From Priapulus caudatus (taxonomy: Eukaryota > Priapulida > Priapulimorpha > Priapulimorphida > Priapulidae): a stretch of DNA of 45,032 bases. Below, in pieces: positions 22,801 through 34,373 of this stretch. The position numbers and the translations under genes are program-made. The DNA is taken from the NCBI RefSeq assembly GCF_000485595.1, contig NW_014578098.1, positions 64,024 to 109,055 of the forward strand, read 5' to 3'. Position 1 is the first letter of the stretch. Each line of letters opens with the position of its first letter. The notes beneath the pieces are model-generated. The model did no database searches. It was given only the letters and a program-made list of their open reading frames with translations, and was not told the origin of the DNA.

Positions 22801-25800
22801 TATAAAGGCAATAAATCATACCATAGGTATGCACTAAATTGCACCATTTCAAACCTCAAATTTCGAAAAAGCTCCATACCGTGGGAGGGGGGCACCACTC
22901 TCAACCATTTCCCAAACTTGACATCTCTGTAAATACCTGATAGAAAATTGGATGTCCTGCCATGTCAAAAATGTTTACTCTAACCTCCCGATCTTGCACA
23001 GTTACTCTGAAAATTTGAATACACATTCTATAAAAATTCATATTAATGGCCATCACTTAAAGCCGCACTATGCGCATACAAATGCTAATTTCTCCAGTAC
23101 TAGACTAGCAAATACTTCGTGTCATGCATAATCACACTACCTTATGGCAAAACCGCGTTTGCTTAAAACCCACAAGAAAGAGGTGCGAAATCTGGTAATC
23201 TGGCGCCAACGCAAAATTGTTTGCCAAACAATTTCGCCAAGAATCGGTTAGGTGACGTCACATGTTTTTATCTTGGCTACACCCGTACCGCTGTACCGCA
23301 ACACCGCTCCACGGTTGCTTCGCAGAGCAACGCGAAAGTGTCAACAACATCGGAGAATTTGAACAACATTGGAGGTATTTTCAAATGCCCTTTATAAGAC
23401 AACGCGCAGTGAAATGGGAGGAATTAGAGTTTATTTTGTCATAAGGTAGTGTGATTATGCATGACACGAAGTATTTGCTAGTCTAGTACTGGAGAAATTA
23501 TTGCATTTATTGAATGCGCATAGTGCGGCTTTAACGTATAACTATTACAAGAATAAAATAAATTTAATTTTTATAAGTAGACTTATCATTACTACACTAC
23601 AGTAACATTGAATTACATGTATCACATGAATAAAACATACTATATTTTAAAAATGGTAACACTGATAACAGTAGTAGTTATCGACATGAAATAAATTGTA
23701 GTATATATGGTAATAATAAGATAACAGAGATCACATACTTTGTTACGCCATAGTCGATTCCAATAGTTGCCAAGTATTTCGTGATAAATCTCTTCTCACA
23801 GTATCGTTTTATTACACAACTCTGGAGAGAGAGAAGAGATTGGACTGGATGAATAATCAAAAACCGTTATATAGATTTCCATTTCTGCTAAGAGTGATAC
23901 AGCAAAAAATATATTTTTACATTTTTTCAGTATTAAAAGACATACCGATACCCCACGTTGTTTCCCCACTTTTCAGCATGAGTGAGGACACTCTAGAGGG
24001 CTAACTACTCATTCTTACTAGAGATAGTGCTGTATAGAACTGCGTCGTCAACAAAGAGGTTCATAGAAGTAGAAGAGTCAATTTCGGCCATAAGCACAGA
24101 ACCGTGTGCAGACTTTGTGAACAAACTAAGCACAGAACTTTGAAACATATATCTGATGTAACAGCAGCTACATATGACATGACATGCTGCATGATTAACA
24201 AAGACAATTTGTGATCTAGCCGAGCCGCTCACTTGCGGAAGTATCCCACAATTCATTGCAACAAAATCTTCAAAATCAAAAATCTTCAAGCAGTAATGAA
24301 GCATGACTGTCGATGACTGCGTGTGTTTGCTCATTCTTAGATTTCACTAATAATAAGATTGCAATTGCTATTCTTTTTTTCTTGTCACTAGCATCCCTCT
24401 GCATCCATGATGATAATTAACCCGGGTTAACCCAAAAACCGTTCGTTTATCTTCCCGACCCCAGATGCGTTCGATTTCTTACCCAGGTGGCTCTGGGGAA
24501 GCAAATTGAACGCACTATACGTGTAGCCAGGAATTAATGAAGACAAAGGAGTTTGACTCGTATTTGATACTGATTTCACTACACATTTGTCGTACGCCGT
24601 TTTCACGTTATTTACTGTCGTGTGGCGTTGCCAAGCCGCAAATTCTCATGCACAGCAACTCGAAGGAGGCGCGGCAGGGATCGTGTCTCCCGTACGTTAT
24701 CTTGTGAAGAAGTTTTTGATCGGCTAACAAAGACGGGTGATGACGACGTTAACTCTCGCCTTTATCACATACTATTAGTGATGATAAGTAAGGTGTAAAC
24801 ACATGCGTTTGCCTGCAATTGCATATTAATGGTTGCTATGCAAAACACATGTGCAAAAAGCTACAATCAGCTGGAGCGTCAATTTACTCGCTAAGATTCA
24901 TACACATCATTCTTCCGCGGGTGAAGTAGTTCAGATATTTTACCAGCGCAGCGATTATTTAAAACAAGAGCCGCAGAGCGTCTGGGCTCATCTGAGGTCT
25001 GTTGCTACGATTATAAACGTAAAATTTCAGTCATGCGTAGTACCACATTTGTTAGGCGCAGATATGCAGACANNNNNNNNNNNNNNNNNNNNNNNNNNNN
25101 NNNNNNNNNNNNNNNNNNNNNNNNNNNNNNNNNNNNNNNNNNNNNNNNNNNNNNNNNNNNNNNNNNNNNNNNNNNNNNNNNNNNNNNNNNNNNNNNNNNN
25201 NNNNNNNNNNNNNNNNNNNNNNNNNNNNNNNNNNNNNNNNNNNNNNNNNNNNNNNNNNNNNNNNNNNNNNNNNNNNNNNNNNNNNNNNNNNNNNNNNNNN
25301 NNNNNNNNNNNNNNNNNNNNNNNNNNNNNNNNNNNNNNNNNNNNNNNNNNNNNNNNNNNNNNNNNNNNNNNNNNNNNNNNNNNNNNNNNNNNNNNNNNNN
25401 NNNNNNNNNNNNNNNNNNNNNNNNNNNNNNNNNNNNNNNNNNNNNNNNNNNNNNNNNNNNNNNNNNNNNNNNNNNNNNNNNNNNNNNNNNNNNNNNNNNN
25501 NNNNNNNNNNNNNNNNNNNNNNNNNNNNNNNNNNNNNNNNNNNNNNNNNNNNNNNNNNNNNNNNNNNNNNNNNNNNNNNNNNNNNNNNNNNNNNNNNNNN
25601 NNNNNNNNNNNNNNNNNNNNNNNNNNNNNNNNNNNNNNNNNNNNNNNNNNNNNNNNNNNNNNNNNNNNNNNNNNNNNNNNNGACTCCCAGATGGGGAAGC
25701 TGGACGAGGCCAACCGGGTTGGCCCCGCCCAAAGACGGACGCACGGACGGACGATCATGCGATTCTACAAGCTGCATCTGACTATGTCAGATGAGCTAAA

Positions 25801-26390
25801 AAACTGCTGGATTCAACAATAAAAGCAAGGCATTCTAACAATAGTTTAAATGTAAAATAGTTTTAATTTTTAAACCCAGCATGGGAACAACGAAACTTAA
25901 TTTCTAAGCGCATTTTCTGCACTCGGCTAGACTATACGGCCTAAATTCCCTATCGCGCAGGCCTCCGAGTTGCTGTGCATGAGAATTTGCAGCTTGGCAA
26001 CGCCACACGACGGTAAATAACGTGAAAACCATGTCGTGCAAAAGTATGATTTATGTCAAAACGAAGGAAGCTACGCGGTTTGTAATACTACCGGAAGATA
26101 GAATAAGGACCAGTGAACAAAAGAAGCTCGTGTTTGTAAATTGTATACATTTGTATTTTTATTCACATCGAACTCGTACGACAAAAATGTAGTGAAATCA
26201 GTACCAAATGCGAGTCAAACTCCGTTGTCTTCATTAACTCCTAGTGTAGCCTGTACTTAAGTTGTAGGCTGTAGTGTAGGGCCTATAGTCTATACCATAA
26301 TGATAATAGTAATACCTTTCCAACTTTCGGATTCCCCATGCTGATTACTTTGACTCGCAGAGGCTGGGATGCAGACTTATCGCTATCCAT
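19836..26390 (-). CDS. DNAJC27: DNAJC27 (RBJ): RJL-family small GTPase with C-terminal J domain
   Basis: Seven exons, listed 5' to 3' on the minus strand: 26390-26316, 23821-23739, 23006-22937, 22036-21872, 21632-21516, 21121-20946 and 19968-19836. They join in frame to 272 residues, close to the roughly 273 of vertebrate DNAJC27. The start is the ATG at 26390 (MDSDKSASQPLRVKVISMG). GTPase motifs are the P-loop GNPKVGKS (split at intron 1), the switch I region YLATIGIDYG, DMAGH in G3 (the His where Ras/Rab have Gln, normal for the RJL family), CANKID in G4 (split by intron 4) and ETSAQ in G5. Near the C-terminus the J-domain segment DEVNKAYRRLAVLLHPDK contains HPD. There is no C-terminal prenylation Cys, also normal for the family. 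RJL proteins occur mainly in organisms with cilia or flagella; vertebrate RBJ has been linked to MEK/ERK signalling. The gene is head-to-head with TBC1D32. Its introns hold two MITEs, a transposon and the assembly gap. Confidence 0.95.
20466..20834. mobile_element. MITE with CTGCGTTCACACGAG ends in DNAJC27 intron 6
   Basis: The terminal inverted repeats CTGCGTTCACACGAG and its complement are at the two ends of a roughly 365-bp element. Extra copies of the GTTCACACG / CGTGTGAACG motif lie inside (about 20500, 20594, 20731). The centre holds a long palindrome listed separately. It is non-coding, with a probable short TA-containing target site; the superfamily cannot be set by eye. Confidence 0.7.
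20636..20703. repeat. Nested palindrome at the centre of the MITE
   Basis: TAGACTGGTACCCG (20636-20649) pairs perfectly with 20690-20703. Inside, CGCTACAC (20652-20659) pairs with GTGTAGCG (20667-20674). This would form a strong hairpin or cruciform. Confidence 0.85.
22042..22100. repeat. ATACA-type pentanucleotide microsatellite
   Basis: AATACAATATAATACAATA repeats lie just upstream (on the minus strand) of DNAJC27 exon 4. Simple sequence. Confidence 0.8.
23057..23534. mobile_element. TTAA-flanked MITE, copy 1 (DNAJC27 intron 2)
   Basis: A 478-bp element including TTAA at both ends. Terminal repeats begin AGCCGCACTATGCGCAT, and the inverted repeat extends more than 80 bp inward with small differences. 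It shares near-identical sequence with copy 2 at 27908-28406; this copy lacks about 30 bp in its left arm near 23165. The TTAA target and lack of coding sequence suggest a piggyBac-type non-autonomous element. It does not touch the exons at 23006 or 23739. Confidence 0.85.
24005..24110 (-). pseudogene. Possible LINE reverse-transcriptase fragment
   Basis: The minus-strand frame ends NLFVDDAVLYSTI before a stop, resembling the [FY]xDD catalytic block of LINE reverse transcriptases (usual form LFADDTVLY). The residues before it do not resemble RT, so only a short remnant is supported. It lies in DNAJC27 intron 1. Confidence 0.35.
24529..26243. mobile_element. DNA transposon with long TIRs and 8-bp target duplication
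   Basis: The left end AGGAATTAATGAAGACAA (24529) and the complement of the right end AGGAGTTAATGAAGACAA (26242) are inverted. The repeat continues for about 160 bp, including TTCTCATGCACAGCAACTCG at 24646 and its complement near 25968. The right arm holds about 140 bp extra (roughly 26030-26175). GTGTAGCC flanks the element on both sides (24521-24528 and 26244-26251), a 7-8 bp target duplication of the length typical of the hAT superfamily. The middle is lost in the assembly gap, so any transposase is unseen. It occupies DNAJC27 intron 1. Confidence 0.75.
25073..25681. other. Assembly gap (609 N)
   Basis: Unknown bases lie inside the intron-1 transposon. Open frames translated across it are meaningless. 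The gap splits no exon in the model, as DNAJC27 exons 1 and 2 join in phase 0 across the intron. Confidence 0.99.
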
Positions 26391-26968
26391 ATTCAATAAT
26401 TAGGTACGCCGCGTTAAAACGTATTTTTACTATATACTCTACTATACTAGCCTACATTAGTACATATACTTTAGTTTTATGTAGTTAGTACATATAGTAG
26501 TTAGTTATTAAATATACTACTAGTAAATAATTTTCATTGCGCTCCCTATAGTATAGCCCGACCTTATTGCCATCTATCGGCGCATTCATCTATTTACGGA
26601 CCGTCTACTATGGTCTACATCCATTTACCTTTTGAATACTTTACCGACAAGCACCCGCAATAAATTGCATAATGGCGCAAAAGTGCATGAACAAATAATA
26701 GAAATAAATAATAAAACAAAACGAATTGGCAAGTAAATACAAACGCACACAAATACAAAGCTATTTTGTCGTCGGATAATAAGAGCATAATAATAAATCT
26801 AACAAGTGAGCGTCGTTTAGCCAAGAGACTGTGCCCAATGTAAACAAACAAAAGACGGAGACAAGATGTTCAATGTTGCTTGCGCTTCTGTAGTTTATAC
26901 GTTTAGAAGCACTTCGAGCTATTATAAAGGGGAGATAGGTTGCAGTTTGATGCGCCTAATTGATAGTC
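26391..26968. promoter_or_regulatory. Putative bidirectional promoter of DNAJC27 and TBC1D32
   Basis: Only 578 bp separate the two start codons of these divergent genes, so both 5' UTRs and promoters must fit here unless an upstream non-coding exon exists. TATAAA at 26923-26928 lies 46 bp before the TBC1D32 ATG. The DNAJC27 side is AT-rich with TAGTA repeats. I saw no clean RFX X-box (paired GTTGCC/GGCAAC halves); GTTGCT near 26875 is only a half-like match. Confidence 0.6.
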
Positions 26969-29900
26969 ATGGTAGAAAACGTAGAAACAGATCAGACGCT
27001 GATAGCGAACGGCCTGCGAGAGCTTCTATTTAATCTGAAGCCAGTTACAGATGGCGCAATCACAATGGAAAGTTTGGAAGATGATATCCTGAACTTAGAA
27101 CAAACGGACGAAAATTTTCACAAGTAGGATGCTCTCCATTAGTTGACACACATATTAGATTGACTGTAAATGCTCTTGTGGCAGCACTGAACTAGGGAGT
27201 AGTTAGATACAATAATGTAACCCAACAAGAGTAGGGTTACTTGTGGGGTTACATTATTGAATATTGTATCTACTAATCCAGAGAGACATGATTATGATAC
27301 AAGATTGCGTGGCACAGCTTTGCTGTTGATCCTAAGCGCTGCGCGCGGATGAGACGCGCAGTTCCGCGGGATATGCGCACGCGACCGCGGGGATGTTGAA
27401 GTATGAAGCGCTGTCCTCAGTGGAGACGTGCACCAAATTCGAGGCCCGGCGCACGTCTCCACAGCGGTCAGCGGATGGTCTGTAGTTTTAGAAGATGACA
27501 ATGATTATATATTGACGATATTGTAGGAATTGGAGATTATAAAACCGTAACAAAAATTGCTCAGTCATTCTCCAGATTAGCTGAATCAAAAAGATTAGAA
27601 TTTAATATGAACAAAATAAATACAATGGTTATAAAATTCACAAACAAAGAAAGGATAGAGAATTTAATAGGCAACTAAGTAATCAAAAAATGCACCAAAT
27701 ATTCATACCTAGGGGATTTAATTAATGATATAGGAGGTTATAACGATATGATGAGTCCGAACTTAAAAATGTAGGTTCACGACGAGGGAAATATTATCAT
27801 GGGCAGAAGAGCCAAATTATGGAAATCATACTATAGAAGCAAGAGTGAAATTATACGAATGCACAGTTTGACCTTCCTTCCTAAATAACAGTGAAAGATG
27901 GACTAACTTAAAGCCGCACTATGCGCATCCAAACGCTAATTTCTCCAGTACTAGACTAGCAAATACTTCGTGTCGTGCATAATCACACTACCTTATGGCA
28001 AAATAAACTCTAGTTCCTCCCATTCCACTGCGCGTTTGCTTAAAACCCACAATAAAGAGGTGCGAAATCTGGTAATCTAGCGCCAACGCCGACTTGTTTG
28101 CCAAACAATTTAGCCTCGAAGCGGTTAGGTGACGTCACATGTTTTTATCTTTGCTACACCCGTACCGCTGTACCGCAGCACCGCTGCACGGTTGCTTGGG
28201 AGAGCAACGCAAAACTGTCAACAACATCGGAAAATTTGAACAACATTGGTGGTATTTTCAAATGCCTTTTATAAGACAACGCGCAGTGAAATGGGAGGAA
28301 CTAGAGTTTATTTTGTCATAAGGTAGTATGATTCTACATGACACGAAGTATTTGCTAGTCTAGTACTGGAGAAATTAGCGTGTAGATGCGCATAGTGCGG
28401 CTTTAACTAAGGAAAAAGTAAAAATGTTGGAGGATTTCCAAAATGAGTGCCTGCGCAAAATAATAATCACGCAGAAAACCTAGCGAAAGGCATTGAAAGA
28501 CGATGAAAACTCCAAAGAAAAATACGGAGAAATCAGTAAAAATAACATATAGTTTCTATACGTAAATCGTGGTAAATACATATAAAAACGCATTATTTTA
28601 TTGAAAATCCCCATATTTACTTATAAAACATCGAAGAGATGGCGCTGTGGCATGTAAACATTTAGCTCCTTGGCCCCGATTAGCCTCCGAAAATTGTGTG
28701 TTTTATTGAATTGTTCAATGAATGACGCACTCGTCGACTTCCGACAGCGAGTGAAAATGCAGAAAATTGTCCTGTTCGATGCGAAATGCATCGGCCGGGC
28801 ATTTCATTATTTAGGAAAAGTAAATAGGCCGGCGAAAAACGGTAGGCACAGCAACGGCAGGTACGGTAGGTAACGTCGGTGACGCCCCATTCATGTCCAT
28901 CAACGAAGAAGGCGGAGCTTATTGTATTTACGGAGATGCCAAAATTCAAAAGAAAGACCTTTCGCAGTGCGCTAAACAGCGTGTTATTTTCGTTTTTGTG
29001 CCAAACTCTATCGTAGGAAACCGTTCTAGCCTAGCAGAATGCCCTAGTTCGTGAGATCGGCGATCCCGTGCCGTAATAGGTATTATAGCTAAAAGTTGGT
29101 ATATAAGGGGGCGGCGTAGACTATGATTGGAAGACACAAAGTGTCAATCCTCGGCGAGCGCCTTGGGATCATGGTCGCGTTACGTCTAGGGAGTAGTGTA
29201 CTGCGTGAGGTACATTACAATACAAATTTATACCCCAATTAAGATCATTTAATTGGTGATTTGCTCAATGTGCTTTATGCTCTAGCCTCTCTAAAATTAG
29301 AAACTAAATTAGAAACATTGTCAATGTTAGCTGTTGCGCATGTAACTTGTAAGCGTCACATAACGACAAAACACAATTTAAATTTTTAGACATATTCCTA
29401 GCGACATAGTCGCGCAACACTTCCTAAACAGCCAATCACAGCCATAGAGAATTTTTTGGTTGACACATGAAATAAACATTTTGTAACGAATGTTAGGCTG
29501 CTCAGCTGTCTTTGAATTGCAACACTTTCTGTCAAACAAATCAGTTTATTTATGTGTTTGTGGAAATTCATGTTTATTATATTTGGAGCATTTATGCCGA
29601 GAGGGTCTATGTCCCCCAGGGTACTGCCGGAACGTACCTCGCCTACTCCACTAACGAGTCTAGGGAGTCACCTACGCCTACTCCTTAACCCTAACCGTAA
29701 CCCTAACCCTAACCCTAACCATATCAAATAGTTACTAGGGTACGTTCCGGCAGTACCCTGGGGGACATAGACCCTATGAGCGCCATTTATAGTGCAAGGC
29801 TGACCAGCTAAATCAATGGTAAACCCTTGTAACACTCAACAGTCTTGAGTTTACAAACTAAAAATACCTGTGATTGTGTGGCAAAAAAGGACACAAACTT

Positions 29901-32900
29901 TGGTTCAAGGATGTATTAGGTGACCCCATGCATTTTCGCAATGTGCGACATGTACAAATATGCAAATGTGGACAGCTGTTATATCCTTGGGCCCAAACTT
30001 TTACTTAATGCCAGTCAGTGATGCATGCAGTGTTGCAGGGACCAGTTGTTGTGATTTTGATGCTAAACGTTACAGTTGGTTGTCACTTCAGTGTGTTTTG
30101 GCTTTGACTTAGATTATTTTTCCTTACTGACCAATGAAGGGGTGTGGGTGGGTGTTTTTTTTTTGGAGGGTGGACTGTGTTCTTGTAGGGTTTTAATCAT
30201 TGCAAACAGATGAAAAGTTGTAAAAAAAATCTTAATCATAGGCACTTGGGCTACACCACTCACCCACTTTATCTTTTGAGAATTTGTGATATTGGCGAGC
30301 ATGTAGTAAAGTTTGGTGTATTATAGAAGAATATTTGAACTGAATTTACATGAAATTATTTGGCACCTTTCAGCATAGACATTTAAAACTCTGGGAGTAA
30401 ATATAGTTTACATCTATTTACTATCATTGTATTATTAGAACAGCCCATTGATATATTTTATAGGTACATCTTAGTGAAACACATCAGAGAAAGGATAGAC
30501 AAGTCACTCGGTGCTACAGCTAATCTTCACTTGAACCAGATTGTTAAAGCTAATGAATTGCCTGGTGACCAAAGCACATTGCTTGCCGACATCACGGATG
30601 AAATCATGAAATCACCAAGGTCAATCACCATATTATATATGTACCACCTGTTATGTTAAAGGTGGTGTAAGACTAGGCTATATGGCATCATTCTCAACTG
30701 TTTATATAGAGAAAGTAACAAAGTAGATATGGCTAATGTAGTGTCTCAATCAACATGTACTGTGTATCTTTTTAATCATGAAAAGTATCAAATTTGAATA
30801 CTCTATTGTTTTTTAGCTGTTAATAGCAGTTCATCATTTAGGTAATTGTTAAATATTCTATACCAAGCCTCATAAGTTATCTAGAAAAAAATGTGCTGTG
30901 CAGTTGTTTACCTTATTAATTTGTCTTGGAATTTTACACAAAAGGTACGAGTTGTTAACTGATACTCTGAAGACGAACGTATTTGAGGCTGTCAAGCAAA
31001 TATTAGATGAAGGAGTTACTTCTATAGACACCTACAGCAGTAGCAATGAGCCGAGATGTCTTACACCTTTCACTAGCATGGTGTACAGATCATTCAATGA
31101 TGATACTTCTTCTGTTGGTAGCAACTCATTGCAACAGGTGTGTGAATTACAGGTGTACATATAAAAACAAATATGTTTCTATTCACTTCTGATATTACTA
31201 TCAGAAACATAGATCGACTAGCAAATGAATATTGGTACATAAATTGTACAGAATTGGTGCAGAAATTGGAACAGAAATATTGCTACAAATAAATATTGGT
31301 ACAAGAGAGAGATTTAATTGCACAATAATTAAATAATGTATGAAAATTTTACAATACTCTATGGGTTTTTCAGAGCCTCCTGTTTTTAAATCCTGAGCAG
31401 TATATTTATCTTGCTGATAATATGAGCCCATCAAAACCACTTAAGGTTAGTGACTGTTATAATACTAATTACAACATCAAAATGAGCTCTCTTCAGAAAT
31501 CTAGATATTCACGATATATCTGTTAAGTACGAACATTGACACAAATTACCAAAGTATGTTGTATGTAGAAACCTTTTAATTCTTTTATTAACATTAAAGA
31601 CTAACACTGGAACGTATTTATACACTGGCACGATTATACATTTACAATTTACTGGTACAATAAATTTCATAACTGGGTACTACAAATAATTAAACAGGTT
31701 TGGAGATTAGCAGAATGTTTCTTTAATAACGGTTCACTGAATATATGCACGATTTATAGGTGAGACTGGATGCGGTGCAAACCTTGTATCGTATCCCTGC
31801 GAACGAGGTTGTTCCCAGTGATCACTGGAGCAAGTACAAGGCTCATCTTCTGGACATGTTGTGCGATCCCCATCAAGAATTATTTGTCAGTGATGCTTAT
31901 ATTTTAGAATAGTTGCTATTTATGTATCGTAGTTAATGATGTTTCCATGCTGGATAAAAGTTGGTTTTAAACTCTGATGGGATTTGGTACACGTGGAACG
32001 TGGTATTTTCAAGGGTTCATTTCATTTTCTAGTTGGATGCAAAAATGTAATCGTCTTTAAATTCGATCAAGAAAAATAATACTAAATGCCTTTCAAATTA
32101 TGCCAAACTCATGTAATGTTTGTATTAATTTTTCAGTACTGGGCCCTGAAGGTTCATGCCAAGATGTTTGTGGTAACGGCACCTCATGTAAACCGAGAAA
32201 TTTACACAAATCTAGGTTAGTATTGACAGACCATAACACCAGATCTTACAAAAGTGTTTGTGTACTATGTCTATGCAAATATGGAGAGTATTAATTGTTT
32301 ATTCAAAATGAAGTCCAGAGAATTAATTACATGGACTCTTGTCTTTCCTGCATTCATGCACAAAAATTCAGAGGGAAATGTAATGAAATGGTGAATGCAC
32401 ATCGAATGGCTATGTATTAATGTGTCTTCTATTCTGTTCATTGCAGTAGAGTATATTGCACTGCAGTTTTCCTCAAAGACCAGGTCAATCCCATCTTTGC
32501 ACCGTGGCATAGATGCCAGCAAGAAACAGAACTCGCACCTGCTGCTTGCTGTTCGGCTGCTTAATGACTTTCAGCAACAACTCCCTCTTTACTGGCTTCG
32601 TTTCTCTGACCGGTCAGTAGATGGTTGTGATTGTACCTTATTACTTTATTATTGGCCGTCAGTTCGAATTCAGCCGACTCAGCCGTGTTACCCCCCTGGT
32701 GTTACTTTTTTAGTTTTCCTGTCTTCTGCCCCCCACCTGACTCATCACAGCTAGCTTATTTTGCTTTTCTTCAAAATGCCTCAGCAAACCTTGCCGGTTT
32801 GCTTAAATTTGGCATTTTTTTACCTTTTTGCATCTATTCGTGTATTGTAGGGCCTTTGCAGCTGTGTTGCGTTGGTTTCTGTAACTGGCTTCGCCCAGCA

Positions 32901-34314
32901 AAGTTACTCACTTTTACACAGATGAGGTTGTAAGCCTTGTGCCAGTTATTAATTTTATGTTTACAATCACCATTATTATCTATTGCCATGTTCTCTAGGT
33001 ACCATGCTTGTCTTTAGCTATCTTTTTATGTCTGATTATTGAGCTTGATTACTCTTATTAAAGTTGTAGTGTGAAACTATAATAGTGTGATGCAATGCAT
33101 TATGATGGTCTTTATTTAGATTTTTACAGGACTACATAGAAGGGGCTACCTCACTTCTTGCAATTTCCAGTGTAAAAGACAGCCTTTGCCCTTTACATTA
33201 TATGGCCTTGGTTGATCCCCATGCTTCTTGGTTCAAGAAATGGATGGTATGAGAATATCTGATTCCAATCAAAATGTAATAGCCTTTAGCAGAATAAAAA
33301 TTACTCAGCTGTGTCTGTGGTTACTTGTGCATAAGAAAACTGGCTGATATTTGTAGTTGCTGTATCACCTATATTGTAGCGTTTCCTCTAATGTTGTGAT
33401 TTTCACCAGCATTCAGAATATAGCCGGTGTGTAGTCCTGGAACATTTAGAGAAGTATCCTCACCTGCTTATGAAGTCTGTGGACTGTCTTCTGGCTTATG
33501 CTGCCAATCATGAAGGAACACAAACCTTGACTCCCACTGAAACGACTACATCTCACTTGCCTGGGGCTCACATTCAGCAAAGATCAGGTGAATGCAGCGA
33601 ATAATTCATGCCAAATATATTAGTAATGGTGGTGGCGGTGGCGGTGGCGGCGGCAACAGCAGCAGTAATCATGATATCATAACAGTTAGTAGCAATTACC
33701 AGCAGTACTCCTATATCCAGTAGCAGTAGTTTCTGATATTTGGAAAGTCCAAAAGAAACACAGATGTGTGCTAGTGTGACGGCTGCATCTGCTGTACATT
33801 GCACAGTGTATTTAGCTTGGAAATTTTATTAGGTAAATCTTTAACATCTGTGAACGTGTATTTTTCAGCCCCCGCTGGTGATGCAATAGCTGCAGGTGTC
33901 GTCTATAAAGAAGCCGCTGTGAAGTTCCTGCTAGCTTTGCACTCCATGCAGCTGGTCGGTGAATTGCTGCGCTATGGGACGTCTAGGTCCCTATTCATAC
34001 AGTTACAGCCTGGAGGCGTTTCTCTTACCGACGTCATAGTTGCATTTACCAGCATTATGTTAGCCCCGGACAGCACTGAGATTGGTTAGTAGGTAAATGG
34101 ACTTGGAAGATCCATCTGTATGTAAATGATTGTTACTGAAATCAATATGCGAGGCAAAACTGACAGGTGGGGGGTGTTGAGTGCTTACAGTTACATGCAT
34201 CTTGCAGTCAGTTACATTGTCTTAAAATCTAGTTAATTCAGCATCAGTTTGTGGCATATGCCATCTTTCCTGTTATACTACCTACCACTAGTACTATCAC
34301 GCATGTCATGAAGC

Positions 34315-34373
<59 letters not shown>

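Noticed and set aside
24833-25822. Open frames spanning the run of Ns
   Set aside because: Unknown bases cannot contain a visible stop; these are artefacts of the gap.
26391-26968. RFX X-box in the divergent promoter
   Set aside because: Only half-site-like matches (for example GTTGCT near 26875); no paired halves within 1-3 nt were visible on either strand.
27745-27800. Hammerhead-ribozyme-like core (ATGATGAGTCCGAA)
   Set aside because: It resembles the CUGAUGAG...GAAA core, but stem II cannot close and the GAAAC segment is missing. It lies within degraded LINE sequence, so chance is the simpler reading.
33129-33246. Acceptor ACAG at 33129 for TBC1D32 exon 8
   Set aside because: In the required phase it gives an immediate TAG stop. 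The upstream TTTATTTAG at 33119 keeps the frame open and adds FLQ.
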